Of a stretch of DNA of 64,000 nucleotides, positions 44,986 to 56,640 are shown piece after piece. Each line of letters starts with the position of its first letter. The first letter of the stretch is position 1. Origin of the DNA: Anastatus disparis (lineage: Eukaryota > Arthropoda > Insecta > Hymenoptera > Eupelmidae); assembly GCA_017163975.1 (NCBI GenBank), contig JAFFSR010000315.1, forward strand, positions 1,077,001 to 1,141,000. Direction: 5' to 3'. A model generated the notes under the pieces. It ran no database searches. It saw only the letters and a program-made list of their open reading frames with translations, and was not told where the DNA came from. The position numbers and the translations under genes were made by a program.

Positions 44986-46950
44986 TTGGTGATGGGCTGG
45001 CTTGATTTTATCCATATGTTTTAAAAGACGCTTGCCATCTTCGTCTTCAAGAATAAAGTTATGTTTTTCTAGAAGTTCGATTATTTTGTATGGACCCTTA
45101 TATGTTTTGGTAAGTTTATTTTGTCGGGGTTCTTTGATGGCGTATACTAAGTCTCCTGGCGAGTAATGATGTGTTTTGGCCCTTTTGTCGTAATAGTGTT
45201 TGTTCCTGTGTTTTGAATTGACAAGGGGCTCGGCGGCCATTTTCCGCGTATCGTGTAATTGATTAATTAATTCCGCTAAGTAAGAAGAGTATGTATCTAT
45301 TTTTTCTAAGGGCAGGGAGCTTGGTATTCTTGCGGGTTTACCGAAAATCAGTTCGAAGGGCGTAAACCCGGTTGATTCGTGCACACTGGTGTTGTACGAA
45401 AATATTGCAAATGGCACAACTTTATCCCAGTCTTCGTAATTTTCTATATAGTGTCGTATATATTCGGTCAATACAATGTGACTTCGTTCTAGAGAACCGT
45501 TGGATTGTGGATGATATCCAGAGGTTGTGACTTGTTGGATTTTAAATATTTTTGTCAGTTGGTGCATTACTTTCTCTATGAGGGCTGGTGCCTTGTCTGA
45601 CAGGATTACACGTGGTGAACCGTACAGAGTGATTACGTGACGTGCCAGAGCGTCTGCTATTGTTTCGGCCTTCGTGTTGTTAATAGGCACGGCTATGCAA
45701 TATTTTGTCAGATTATCTTGTATAGTTAGTTTATGACGATTGCCATCGGGCGTGATCGGGAGTGGGCCGACTGTGTCGATGGATATTTTGTCGAAGGGTT
45801 CAATAGGCGTATCCGTAATAATCATTGGTTCTCTATTTTTAATTCTTACCAGTTTAAGCTCTTGGCATTGTTGGCAATTTCGGACGTATTTGGTTACATC
45901 CTCCTTTAGTCCACTCCAGAAGAATTTTTCCCTTATTCTCTTGTAGGTTTTAGTTACTCCCTTATGTCCTCCAATCATGCTGGTGTGGTATTCCTCAATA
46001 ATTTTATCCTTTATGTCGTCCGGAGGTATAGTCGTTGAACCGTAACATATAAAGATTTGGCATTCACAGTGATTCAATGCTTCTTTTAATATTTGTAAAA
46101 ATGTCGAGAACGATATTTGATCTATCAGGTTATTCTGCTTAGAAATGCGAAGTGTTTTTATTTCATATTTCTTTATACACTCTGCTAGATTTTTAAGCGT
46201 ATTACGAATTTCTTGTTCTGAAAATATTTCGAAGTGTTTATTGATGAGAATAGCGTTTAATATAAACGTCTTAATTCTTGGTGTTACTATTACTTGTCCC
46301 GGTTTTGGTTTGAGTCCCTTCATTTCGCATTTATCTAATTGATTTAAGTCTATTAATAGTTTAGCTACAGGGGTAGCGAACTCGCAGTCTGCGGATGTGA
46401 AGTGAAGGAGGTTATCTTTTTTATGTGTCAAGCTTTCATTTATTAGCTTTATTTGCAGAACGCTATTCGGAGTTTTCATAAATTCCCAATAGAATAATTC
46501 TGGTGGTACAGTATCAGACACTCTCGGAGGAGGATATCGGATTTCTCCGTTATCCTCCGTGGAAGAGTCGTCAGTGCTGTCGACTTCCATAATATTGCCA
46601 AGGCGTGGTATACCATTGCCATGGTTTAGTTCGGGTTTCACCAGAGTTGAGCGTGCTATTGGTCGATTTCTAGAGAGTGTTTCGTCCCACCAATATTCGT
46701 ACATCGATCCTGACTCGTCAGAATGTGAACTCCTTCGAGGGGCTGATTCAATAATTGTTTGTTTGCTTGGTGGTGTTTCTTCATCATCATTTGTTTGTTC
46801 GTCTTGCGACGAGGTTTGGTTAATTGTGGGTAATCGTTCTGGTATCAGGCTTGAGAATACACTTACTCTTTTGCGAGGTCTTGGGAAATCATTTGTTGAG
46901 TCTGAGTCTTCGCTTATTTGAAATGTTACCCTTTTGGAAAATTTTGCTGG
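44983..46950 (-). CDS. pol: Errantivirus-like integrase (3' part of pol)
   Basis: 573 codons are open from 46,704, and the frame extends upstream to a TGA near 46,950. The zinc domain (HTSMIGGHKG...CQQCQ) is about residues 240-280. The catalytic core has SIDTVGPLP (about 313), ILSDKAPALI (about 375) and PQSNGSLERSH (about 415), giving the three acidic positions, although the residues after SD are unusual (KAP for the common xGxxF). The C-terminal KGPYKIIELLE is the GPY/F module of Gypsy integrases. The last codons run to 44,983, touching the env1 acceptor. The core is intact; a stop separates it from RNase H. Confidence 0.85.
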   Translation of the reverse strand, partial: PAKFSKRVTFQISEDSDSTNDFPRPRKRVSVFSSLIPERLPTINQTSSQDEQTNDDEETPPSKQTIIESAPRRSSHSDESGSMYEYWWDETLSRNRPIARSTLVKPELNHGNGIPRLGNIMEVDSTDDSSTEDNGEIRYPPPRVSDTVPPELFYWEFMKTPNSVLQIKLINESLTHKKDNLLHFTSADCEFATPVAKLLIDLNQLDKCEMKGLKPKPGQVIVTPRIKTFILNAILINKHFEIFSEQEIRNTLKNLAECIKKYEIKTLRISKQNNLIDQISFSTFLQILKEALNHCECQIFICYGSTTIPPDDIKDKIIEEYHTSMIGGHKGVTKTYKRIREKFFWSGLKEDVTKYVRNCQQCQELKLVRIKNREPMIITDTPIEPFDKISIDTVGPLPITPDGNRHKLTIQDNLTKYCIAVPINNTKAETIADALARHVITLYGSPRVILSDKAPALIEKVMHQLTKIFKIQQVTTSGYHPQSNGSLERSHIVLTEYIRHYIENYEDWDKVVPFAIFSYNTSVHESTGFTPFELIFGKPARIPSSLPLEKIDTYSSYLAELINQLHDTRKMAAEPLVNSKHRNKHYYDKRAKTHHYSPGDLVYAIKEPRQNKLTKTYKGPYKIIELLEKHNFILEDEDGKRLLKHMDKIKPAHHQ

Positions 46951-47832
46951 TCATATAGGTTTCGGGTTATTGTTTGAAGAGGTCGATGGTATAGGGTTGG
47001 CTCGAGTCTCTTCCCGTGGTTGAGTGCTCGTACCTCTACGTTGGGTGACGCGGGATTCTTTTTCCTTTGTAACCTTTAGGTCTGGCGGCCTTACTGTTGC
47101 TTGTCGCATTGGTGGTGGCGCTGAGCGAGCACGTTTTTCCTTAGTGTTAATCGGAGAGGCTGCTCGTTCTTTACTAGCATGTCTAGTTCTTACCCTTTCA
47201 CCGATGGTGTTCCCAGTGGTGGTGGAAGTTGATAATAAGGGTAAAGGTTTATTTTTGTTACCTGGTGGTCGTCCTCGAGGCCTTGGAGGTTTCGGTGGTT
47301 TGTTGATTTTTGCCGATGAAGAGGTAGGTAATACTACAGCTCCTTCTTGTGTAGGGTTTCTAGATAGTGCGTCGGCGTTAACGTTTAATCGTCCTGCTCT
47401 GTGGAGAAATTTGTACTCGTACTCTCGAAGTCGAGTTCTCCATCTTATCGATCTTTGAATCGGGGGTTTCACGGAGTCTATCCATTTTAATGGTTCGTGA
47501 TCACTTATAAGTGTGAATTCCCGTCCGTAAAGGTATGGGCGGAAGTGCAGCACAGCGTAAATTATTGCTAAACACTCCTTTTCCGTTGTCGTGTAGTTTC
47601 TTTCGGCAGGTTTCATCATCAAGGACATGTATGCTATGGGCCTGTCTTGCCCTATCTCGCCCTGACTGAGGACTGCGCCTACGTCGTAGTCTGATGCGTC
47701 AGTGGTGAGAATGAATGGTTTCTCAAAGTCCGGGTGTTGTAGGACCAGTGCGCTGCATAAGGCATTTTTGAGATCTTCGAAGCTTTCTTGCTGCTTGTCA
47801 GTCCATTGGAACGGTACTGTTTTCTTTAGTAG
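46951..47832 (-). pseudogene. pol: Errantivirus-like RNase H and AT-hook-like linker
   Basis: RNase H shows TDASDYDVGAVLSQ (about 47,690), TEKECLAIIYAV, LISDHEPLKW and NADALSR in order, the acidic residues of a Gypsy RNase H. It then continues into a proline/arginine-rich linker with RPRGRPPGNKNK, an AT-hook-like element, near 47,265. A TAA at 47,835 cuts it from the RT and a TGA near 46,950 from the integrase. Otherwise the frame is unbroken, so few mutations separate this from an open polyprotein. Confidence 0.8.
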
Positions 47833-47835
47833 ATC

Positions 47836-48580
47836 TTAAAAAGGCCTTGCCCTAACTGAAAATCCTTTAATGAATCTACGGTAATATCCGGCTAATCCTA
47901 AGAATTGTCTGATGTTTGTTTGGGTTTTGGGTTGTGGAAAGTTTTTCACTGCTACTGTTTTCTTAGGGTCGGGTTTCACATCTTCTTCCGAAATTATATG
48001 CCCTAAGTACTCTACTTCGGTGCGCAAAAATTCGCATTTGTCCGGTTGTAGAGATAATCTAGCATCGAGTAGTCGATTGAACAGTCGACGCACCTTTTTT
48101 TCGTGCTCGTCTAAGTCTGACGCGAAGATAATTACGTCGTCCAAATAAACTAATAGTTCTGAGTCCTGTAACCCTAGTAGGACTAAATTCATGAGCCTTT
48201 GAAAGGTTGCAGGTGCAGATTTGGGGCCAAAAGGCATTCTTTTGTAATGGTTATGCCCTGTTGCTGAGCTGAAGGCAGTTTTATGCCTATCTGCTTCATT
48301 GACTCCGATTCGGTGAAATTCTGAAGCTAAGTCAAATATCAAGAAATATTTTGCTCCCCCAAGTCGATCTAAGATTTCCGTTATATTAGGTAGGGGATGA
48401 GAATCACCAATAGTTTTTTCATTAAGGGCTCGGTAGTCTAGTACCATTCGCCATCTTTTATTACCCTTGGAGTCATTTTTCTTGGGGACGATCCAGAGTG
48501 GTGAATTATATGGTGACCTCGAATTCTCTACAATGTCGTCGTTTAATAACTTGGTCACTTGTCGATGTATTTCTTCTCTA
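47836..48580 (-). pseudogene. pol: Errantivirus-like reverse transcriptase, main part
   Basis: The motifs run RMVLDYRALNEKT, YFLIFDLASEFHRI, RMPFGPKSAPATFQ and the catalytic LVYLDDVIIF, then EVEYLGHIISEE and IRQFLGLAGYYRRF, the full order of a Gypsy RT palm and thumb. The 5' side is cut by a hAT MITE at 48,589-49,544 whose 8-bp duplication TGTGCTGG lies in the PAHREE codons. The RT polymerises cDNA. The YLDD active site is intact, but the gene is split by two insertions and a terminal stop. Confidence 0.9.
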
Positions 48581-48588
48581 TGTGCTGG

Positions 48589-48811
48589 CAGGCCTGGACT
48601 AACGGGGGGGCTAGGGGGGACTGAAGCCCCGGGCCCCACTGATTCAGGGGCCCCGCTGAAACAATTTTGATATTTAAAAAAAAAATAATCTTTTTATTCT
48701 TTGTGAAATAAAAAATTTAATTATGATAAATATTTAATCTTAATCAAAGTATTGTTTTCTTATTATTTTTATTATTTTTTATAAACATCATCAAAATTAT
48801 TTCTAAGCTGA

Positions 48812-48850
<39 letters not shown>

Positions 48851-49544
48851 ATTACACAATTATAGGATTTTTTTAATAATACTAGAAAAAACTCGAATTT
48901 TTTTCAATGTTAAGTGTCCTAGCTTTACATGTATTTCTTCACTTATTAAGATATCGGTATAATGAATTATATATTTTATAATTGTAATCTACTTATCATC
49001 ACATTTATTAAAAATATGGAAACTTTTTTGTTTAGAAAATAATATTAATATTATATTAAAATATTTATTTCTATATTCAAAGTTATCAATTTTTTAAATT
49101 ATTTTATAATTCTTTGAATTCATTTTTTATTATTTTTTTATAAAAATAAGAATATTATATTTCATAATTATTTTATAAAATTAATAAAGTAACAATAAAT
49201 ACTATATTTAAAATTCTACACTTTCAATAATCATTAAAATGTATTTTACATATCCTAAATCATAAAGTATAAAAAATTTAAAGTATTAATCTAATAACTT
49301 CGTACTTTTTTTATATCTTTTATAATTTTGTATTTACTTTTATTTATGTAAGCAATAATTTTTTTGTAAATTATTAATAGGAATTCAAAAAATTATTATA
49401 TATACATATAAAAAATTATAAAATTCTATATAAAGAAATGCCCATTTTTCCTAATTTATAATGAAATAGCACCCTTATTTCATGATCATGATGGCCCCCA
49501 TCATTTTGTAGCCCCGGGCCCCAGGTAGTGTTAGACCGGCCCTG
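48589..49544. mobile_element. 956-bp hAT-type MITE
   Basis: The ends are CAGGCCTGGACTAACG and, inverted, CAGGGCCGGTCTAACA, with further matching CCCCGGGCCCC near both ends. A perfect 8-bp duplication, TGTGCTGG, lies at 48,581-48,588 and 49,545-49,552. The interior is AT-rich with an (ATT)n tract. No transposase. Confidence 0.9.
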
Positions 49545-49552
49545 TGTGCTGG

Positions 49553-49694
49553 CGGATATCGATATCGTTTTACAAATACCGGTGCATCGTCCTTCAAGGG
49601 TATACAATGTTTTAGTACATCTGTAGCAGGTAGCTTGTCTCCAGCTAAGTGAAATAGCTGTGGATAGTCCTTGACTATTTTAAGAACGTGTTGT
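49553..49694 (-). pseudogene. pol: Errantivirus-like RT, N-terminal fragment
   Basis: Contains VLKIVKDYPQLFHL and VFVKRYRYPPAHR, the region just before the RT palm in Gypsy pol. It is bounded by the hAT MITE on one side and the 3.8-kb repeat-filled element on the other, in the correct order and frame with the neighbouring pol parts. Confidence 0.75.
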
Positions 49695-49854
49695 CCCACA
49701 CAGCATGAAATATTGCAGTGAAACTTTCACAGAAATATTGTGCTGAAATATTGTCACAAGATTGCAGCAATCTTGTCTTAACATTGCTAAGAGGTTTCAT
49801 GAAACATTTCAGTGTGATATTGCTGCAAACTTGCTACAAGGTTACAGGAAATAA

Positions 49855-52250
49855 TTCAAGCAATATTGCAAGGAATCTTTCATGAAAGGTTGCAGCGAGG
49901 TTTTTGCAAGGTTTTATAAAACATTTCATGAAATATTGCGAGAAACCTTTCATGAAAGGTTGCAGCGAGGTTTCTGCAAGATTTCAGAAACCATTCATGA
50001 AATATTGCAAGAAAATTTTCATGACATGTTTCAGCGAGGTTTCCAGCAAGATTTAGAAAACATTTCATAGAAAATTGCAAGAAACCTTTCATGAAAGGTT
50101 GCAGCGATGTTTCTGAAAGATTTTAGGAATATTTCATGAAATATTGCAAGAAACCTTTTATGAAAGGTTGCATAGAGGTTTCCAGCAAAATTTAGAAAAC
50201 ATTTTATAGAATATTGCAAGGAACCTTTCATGAAAGGTTGCAGCAAGGTTTCTGCAAGATTTTAGAAACATTTCATGGAATATTGCAAGAAACCTTTCAT
50301 GAAAGGTTTCAGTAAGGTTCCTAGCAAGATTTGGGGGACATTTCACTAAATATCGCAAGAGACCTTTGATGGAAGGTTACAGCGAGGTTTTCAGCACGAT
50401 TTAGAAATTATTTCATGGAATATTGCAAGGAACCTTCCATGAAAGATTGCAGCGAGGTTTCTGCAAGATTTTAGAAATATTTCATGAAATATTGCGAGAA
50501 ACCTTTCATGAAAGGTTGCAGCGAGGTTTCTGCAAGATTTTAGAAACCATTCATGAAATATTGCAAGAAAACTTTCATGACATGTTTCAGCAAGGTTTCC
50601 AGCAAGATTTAGAAAACATTTCATAGAACATTGCAAGAAACCTTTTATGAAAGGTTGCAGCGATGTTTCTGAAAGAATTTAGGAATATTTCATGAAATAT
50701 TGCAAAAAACCTTTTATGAAAGGTTGCATAGAGGTTTCCAGCAAAATTTAGAAAACCTTTTATAAAATATTGCAAGGTACCTTTCATGACAGGTTGCAGC
50801 AAGTTTTCTGCAAGATTTTAGAAATATTTCATGAAATTTCGCAAGAAACCTTTCATGAAAGATTGCAGCGAGGTTTCTCTAAGATTTTAGAATTATTTAA
50901 TAAAATATTGCAAGAAAACTTTCATGAAAGGTTGCAGCAAGGTTTTCAGCACAATTTAGAAATTATTTCATGGAATTTTGCAAGGAACCTTTCATGAAAG
51001 ATTACAGCCAGGTTTCTGCAAGATTTTAGAAATATTTCATGAAATATTGCAAGAAACCTTTCATGAAAGGTTGCAGCGAGGTTTCTGTAAGATTTTAGAA
51101 ACATTTCATGAAATATTGGACGAAAACTTTCACGACATGTTTCAGCGAGGTTTTCAGCAAAATTCAGAAAATATTTCATGGAATATTGCAAGGAATCTTT
51201 CATGGAAGGTTGCAGCAAGTTTTCTGCAAGATTTTAGAAATATTTCATGAAATTTCGCAAGAAACCTTTCATGAAAGATTGCAGCGAGGTTTCTGTAAGA
51301 TTTTAGAAATATTTCATGAAATATTGCAAGAAAACTTTCACGAAAGGTTGCAGCGAGGTTTTCAGCACGATTTAGAAATTATTTCATGGAATATTGCAAG
51401 GAACCTTTCATGAAAGATTGCAGCGAGCTTTCTGCAAGATTTTAGAAATATTTCATGAAATTTCGCAAGAAACCTTTCATGAAAGATTGCAGCGAGGTTT
51501 CTGTAAGATTTTAGAAATATTTCATCAAATATTGCAAGAAAACTTTCACGAAAGGTTGCAGCGAGGTTTTCAGCACGATTTAGAAATTATTTCATGAAAT
51601 ATTGCAAGAAACCTTTCATGGAAGGTTGCAGCAAGTTTTCTGCAAGATTTTAGTAATATTTCATGAAATATTGCAAGAAACCTTTCATGAAAGGTTGCAG
51701 CGCGGTTTCTGTAAGACTTTAGAAACATTTCATGAAATATTGCAAGAAAACTTTTATTACATGTTTCAGCGGGATTTTTAGCAAGATTTAGACAACATTT
51801 TGATGGAATATTGCATCGAACTTTCTATGAAAGATTGCAGCTAGCTTTCTGCAAGATTTTAGAAACATTTTATAAAATATTGCAAGAAACCTTTCACGAA
51901 AGGTTCCAGCGAGTTTTCCAGCAAGATTTGGGGAACTTTTCATGGAATATTGCAAGAAACCTTTCATGAGAGATTGCAGCGAGGTTCCTGCAAGATTTTA
52001 GAAACATTTTATGAAATATTGCAAGAAACCTTTTATGAAAGGTTTCAGTGAGGTTCCTAGCAAGATTTGGGGAACATTTTACTAAATATCGCAAGAGACC
52101 TTTGATGGAAGGTTGCAGCAAGGTTCGTGCAAGATTTTAGAAACATTTTACGAAATGTTGCAAGATACCTTTTATGAAAGGTTTCAACGAGGTTTCCAGC
52201 AAAATTGGATGAATATTTTATGAAATATTACGAGGTATCTTTTGTTAAAA
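49855..52250. repeat. 69-bp tandem repeat, about 34 copies
   Basis: The unit carries CCTTTCATGAAAGGTTGCAG, GCGAGGTTTCTGCAAGATTT and ATTTCATGAAATATTGCAAG. Spacing is 69-70 bp (for example 49,879, 49,948, 50,017, 50,087). Each unit holds two small palindromes (TTTCATGAAA). Frames on both strands stay open for up to 100 codons because the unit length is a multiple of three. Longer blocks recur (50,280-50,400 against 52,000-52,120). Confidence 0.9.
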
Positions 52251-52489
52251 GTTGCAGTAAGATTTCTGCAAGGTTTTTGACAAGATTTCTAAGATATCAC
52301 AAAAAATATTGCTATGTACATTTCGCCAATGGTTATTACCATATTTTTGGCAATCTTTATAAAATATTCCAGAAAAGCGTTTCACAAAAAGTATCAGCAA
52401 AGTTTCATGAATAATTTCAAAATGAAATTGCAGCAAACCTTTCATAAACAGTTTCAGCAATAATTCCGCAAGTTTTTATAAAAGATTCT

Positions 52490-52871
52490 AAGAGTAGTCT
52501 AGATTCGCTGTTCTTGCCTTATATTTGGTTTCCTGTTATTTACTCAAGTATTTATTGCTGTAGTTGTATTGTAAACGGGAAGTTGAGCGCAATAAGTATG
52601 CTATTATTATAAATATTTATGCGTAGGGTAAAAAAATCCATCGAATTGTTATTGAAAAAAGTAAAGAACGCATAAATATTAGAAACAAAACCTTTTATTT
52701 CAATATTCTCTACTTTTCTCAAAAACGATGCTGAGGAATTTTTTCTTCTTGTGCACAAATATTGATAATAATACTATTACGCTCAACTAGTAATTTATAG
52801 ATAGAACGATTGATACTTAAGCAAATAAGAAAAACTTTATCACACAAGGATAGAAAATCCTGCCTACTATT
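52490..52871. mobile_element. Palindromic MITE B, copy 3
   Basis: Same family as 14,322 and 16,067: end AAGAGTAGTCTAGATTCGCTG, GTTATTTACTCAAGTATT, TTGAGCGCAATA, a palindromic centre near 52,680, length 382 bp. It is more diverged than the other two. Confidence 0.75.
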
Positions 52872-53540
52872 AAATATTACTGCAGCAAGCTTTTGGCAAG
52901 ATTTAAGAAATATTTTACAAAATATCGCAGGAAACCATACGGAAAGGTATGAGCGTTGTTCGCGGCAAAATTTGGGAAAAATTTCATGAAATATTACGAG
53001 AAACCTTTCATGTAAGATTGCTGCAAGGTTTCTTGAAATGTTGCTGCGAGGTTTTCATGAAAGGTTGCTGCGAGGTTTTTAGAAATATTTCAACTGGGTT
53101 CTAGCGCGGACATATAAATGTTGCTGCAATATCTCATAAAAGGTTGCTACGAGGTTTTCTGCAAAGTTACGGTGAGATTTTCTGAAAAATTGCTGTGTGG
53201 TTGCTTGAAATGTTTTTGCTATTTTTCCCGCAAGATTCCTGTGAGGTTTCTTGAAATGTTTCTGATACACTTCCTGAAAGATTGCTGCGAGGTTTCCTGC
53301 AAGGTTGCGGCGAAGTGTTCCAAAAGATTGCTGCAAGGTTTCTTGAAATGTTTCTGTTACATTTTCTGAAATATTGCTGTGAGGTTTTCATGAAAGGTTG
53401 CTGCGAGGTTTTTAGAAATATTTCAACCTAGCGCGGACATATAAACGTTGCTGCAATCTTTCATGAAAGGTTGCTGCGAAGTTTCGAAACTTTCATGAAA
53501 CCTTGCAGCAACCTTGCTGCAATCTTTCATGCTGTGTGGG

Positions 53541-54300
53541 GTCTTTCTTCGCTGTTTAAATGTTCGAGCCGTAAACTGGTTAAGACTTCCTGTAACCTGT
53601 CTGCTTCTGGAAGATCATTTTCAGATCCTACGGTGCCGAAGAAATCCTCGGATTCCTCGAAAACATCATAACCTTGTAACTCTTGTGGTGGTATCTTGAC
53701 TTCTGCGTCCTCTTCGTAAGAGTTAATAGCCATTACGATGCATTTTTGTTTGTCATTATTAACAATGGCTTCGCCTGTAAAGATATTCTCCGGTGTTTTT
53801 AGCCTTGGTAGATATCCTATTTTTAGTTCAGAAGCGTGTAAGTCAATTGTGATTGGTGTTTTTGACCGGGCTTGTAGGATGTATTTTGTGGGCTTCAGGG
53901 CTCTGTATTCATAATTCACAAACCTTACAGGACGTATAGGTTCTGATGACGTTACCATAGCATTATGGTTAAATGAAATTTCCGCTGATTAAGTTCTTAG
54001 AAAATTGACCCCTAATATCTCTGATGCTGGGATCGGTAGATTTCCTGTTATAACTTGAAATCTTATCAGTTTGTCGAAGAGTGTTACCTCTGTTGAACCC
54101 GCAGTATTGAAGGAGTCCGTAGTTATTCCAGTGAAACTCATAGCTTCATGAGCTGCTATGAGTGTCCTGGGTTGCAGAGCGCTTACGTGAATCAAGTTGA
54201 TTTCGGCTCCAGTGTCTATTAAGAATTCTGTTGCCTTCTTCAATTCTGGAGCCTTTAATATAATTATTGGTCCTGTTCCCCTATGACTGGTTCCTCTTGC
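53541..54300 (-). pseudogene. pol: Errantivirus-like protease and protease-RT linker
   Basis: The retropepsin signature LIDTGAEINLI (about 54,200) has an intact DTG, followed by EILGVNFL. A TAA near 53,987 breaks the frame, which resumes with 143 open codons to 53,541, where the repeat-filled element is inserted. The gag frame overlaps the start of this frame, consistent with -1 frameshift expression of pol. The protease would cleave the polyprotein; the single stop inactivates this copy. Confidence 0.8.
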
Positions 54301-55590
54301 AAATCTGATGCAGTTATGAACTTGACTGCTAGTGGACGCTCCAGGTTGGGTTTGCTCATCGAGGCCTCCATCTGGCGAGCAGGCAATGAGTTTAAAGACT
54401 CTCGTGGTCTTGGTTGTTGGTACGTCATAGGTGGGAATTGCGGTTGATACGGTAGCATATACGGATATTGGTACGGATACGGCGTCGGACCCATAGGTGG
54501 CATTGGTTGCATATAGGGGTAATGTACTGGAGGCGCGTATCTAGTTGGAGTAGGCGAGCGCGCTCTGGTGTCCGAATAATTATTGGGTGTCCTGGGATTG
54601 TTTCCTCTAGAGTCCCTTCTGTATTCGTTAAAGTTTCGGTTGGCATAATTATTGCCATATCTTTCGGAGGAATAAGTGTTATTTCTATTATTCACATTGT
54701 ATCTTCTGTTAGAGTAGTCCACAGGGCTTTGTGCTCTTGGGGCGGCTCTTCTGTAGGAGTCTTGTCCATATCTTTCACGATCATCGCGTGCTGGCGAGTT
54801 ATTACGGTAGTATGGCCTATGCTCGTACTCATCTCTACCTGGTGATGGTGATCTCCAAGACTGCTTATTATTATCGTCCTCGAACTTGACTTGTCGAGGT
54901 GATTTTTCCTTTGATTGGTCCGTTTCGATGACGTGAAGAGATCCCCTTCTATCGTGTGAAGAGATCAAGTCTCTTTTAAAGCGTTGTGCAGCTTTTAATG
55001 CTGCAGCCAATGTCTCGTGTTCTTGTGCACTTACGGCAACAGATATCATCCGATAATCCTCTTTTGAAGGATTCTAGTGCGAGTCCTTCCAACATTACTA
55101 ACATACTAGGTACCTGTGCTGCCGTGAATTTCTCTTTAAGTGAAGCCGTGGCTCCTTCTATTAATTTCTTCAATCGGCTGTAGTATTCAATAACGGTTTC
55201 GTTCCTGCGCATCCTTATTGCTTGAATTTCTCCTGTATAGTGGTAATACGTTTTCTTTGGGGAGAAATATTCCTTTAACGCATCCTTAAGATCGTTAACG
55301 GAGGCGATTTCTATCCCATTGACAGCGTCTCTAGCGGTGTCGCGCAGCTTTGCAATGACTCCCTTAAAGAAGGCATTATGAATACCTTCTGGGCAAATGC
55401 TGAGACCGCTTTCTACATCCTGTAAGAAGGTCCCAAGCAACATATTTTTCCCGTCGTAAAGCGGTATGTGTAATAGCGCCTGCTGCACCGCCATGCACTC
55501 TCCCATAGTATTGAGTAGTGCATCAGTGATGTTCTGATGATGTGTTAAGTTGGCTATCTGATCTGCCATGGCTGGGTCGTTTCCTACCAT
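54264..55590 (-). pseudogene. gag: Errantivirus-like gag, one frameshift
   Basis: Codons from 55,590 contain a capsid-like core: LLHIPLYDGKNMLLGTFLQ, YFSPKKTYYHYTGEIQAIR, ESFKRGLSDDI. The frame then shifts near 55,050 and continues (TLAAALKAAQRFKRDL) into an arginine/asparagine/tyrosine/proline-rich tail (RDSRGNNPRTPNNY, then PYPYQYPYMLPYQPQFPP), ending at 54,264. No CCHC zinc knuckle is present, as in insect errantiviruses, where the basic tail presumably binds RNA. The start codon of the whole gag probably lies upstream at 56,266. Confidence 0.8.
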
Positions 55591-55662
55591 AGGCTGGGAA
55601 GTAAGGTTACTATGGCTTCAAGTCGTTGTATCGGGGGGATATTGAAGCTGCAATACTCGCAA

Positions 55663-56266
55663 TTAGGTAATACAACCTACCAGATCGGCAAGTGGGATGG
55701 CTGTGGAGAAGTTAGATATTGGAGTAGAGCTTCCTACCTCTAGTTCCAACTCGTTTTCTACGAGAGTGTCAAATTGTTGCGTGAATCCAGGTATATTTCC
55801 GAAGGCTATTTTACCTATTGATTTCTCGCGTTTTGTGGCTATTATTTCGTCTGTGTCCAGTTTTCTTTTCAGTGCTTGTTCGAATTTTGTTCTCTTCTCG
55901 AAAATTCGTTTCCAATTGTTTCGAGTCCTGATCATTCAGATTAGTTATAAAGCGAAAGCTTTGAAAAGTTGACGGTCAGATCGGGAATCTCCTTGTTAAT
56001 TCTATCTAAGCGGTTATTTAACTCTAAAATTTTTAAATTTTAGAATTATTTTAAAATTTCAGATCTTTAAGCCAAGAGTCTAGTTTTTCCCCTGCGATTA
56101 TATATTTATCGAGGGTTGTTACCGTTAAAAGATTTTTGCAGAGGGCGTTCAATGCCTTGTCTATCGATTTGTTATCTTCTTGATTTATTGCTAGTACAAA
56201 TTCGATGAATCTGGGATCTATCGCGTTGGTATATGGGAACCTGTTACTCAATGGCACGTTGGTCAT
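55663..56266 (-). pseudogene. Probable gag N-terminal region, broken
   Basis: Two open pieces, 56,266-56,051 (AIDPRFIEFVLAIN...EKLDSWLKDLKF) and 55,935-55,663 (KFEQALKRKLDTDE), are joined by a stretch with ELNNRLDRINKEIPDL in a third frame. The composition (helical, charged) and the position just upstream of the capsid fit a Gag matrix-like segment. At least three breaks. Assignment is by position only. Confidence 0.4.
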
Positions 56267-56317
56267 GGGGCTTTAAAACTAGCAGATAAGTTATATGATA
56301 TTTATATCGTGGGAGTA

Positions 56318-56354
<37 letters not shown>

Positions 56355-56640
56355 ATATATATTGAAGTTTAAGATTCTGCCCTAAAGAAAGAATATATAT
56401 GTATATATCGTATATATGACCATTATTATTGTGGTAATACTGGGTAGGTTATGATGTACTTCGCAATTCTCTTTCTTTTTTGTTAATATTTTAATATAAG
56501 AGTAATAGTATAAGAGTAATTCGTTGTATGTTTCTGTTGTAAACATGCGTAAAAAAAGATATTAACTAGTGTCGGTATGTATAGTGCGGGGGGTAGAGTG
56601 AAGAGTCTTATTTTATAATTACTACGTTTTTATTAACTCG
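56267..56640. other. Non-coding, (TA)n microsatellites
   Basis: TA and GTATA tracts at 56,320-56,410. It may be 5' leader of the errantivirus; no primer-binding site was recognised. Confidence 0.4.

Larger units (their letters stand above)
49695..53540. mobile_element. 3.8-kb TIR element filled with tandem repeats
   Basis: The ends are CCCACACAGCATGAAA and, inverted, the same 10-bp core followed by ATGAAAGATTGCAGC. The insertion splits pol between RPHTA and VLKIV. Flanking bases share only GT, so the target duplication is unclear. The interior is about 34 copies of a 69-bp unit plus a degenerate block (52,880-53,530) of the same words in another arrangement. There is no transposase. A palindromic MITE sits at 52,490. 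Confidence 0.75.

Noticed and set aside
49880..51600. Repeated open frames with a 23-residue period (FHERLQRGFCKILE)
   Set aside because: A 69-bp tandem unit without stops stays open automatically, on both strands. There is no start context or conservation of one frame.
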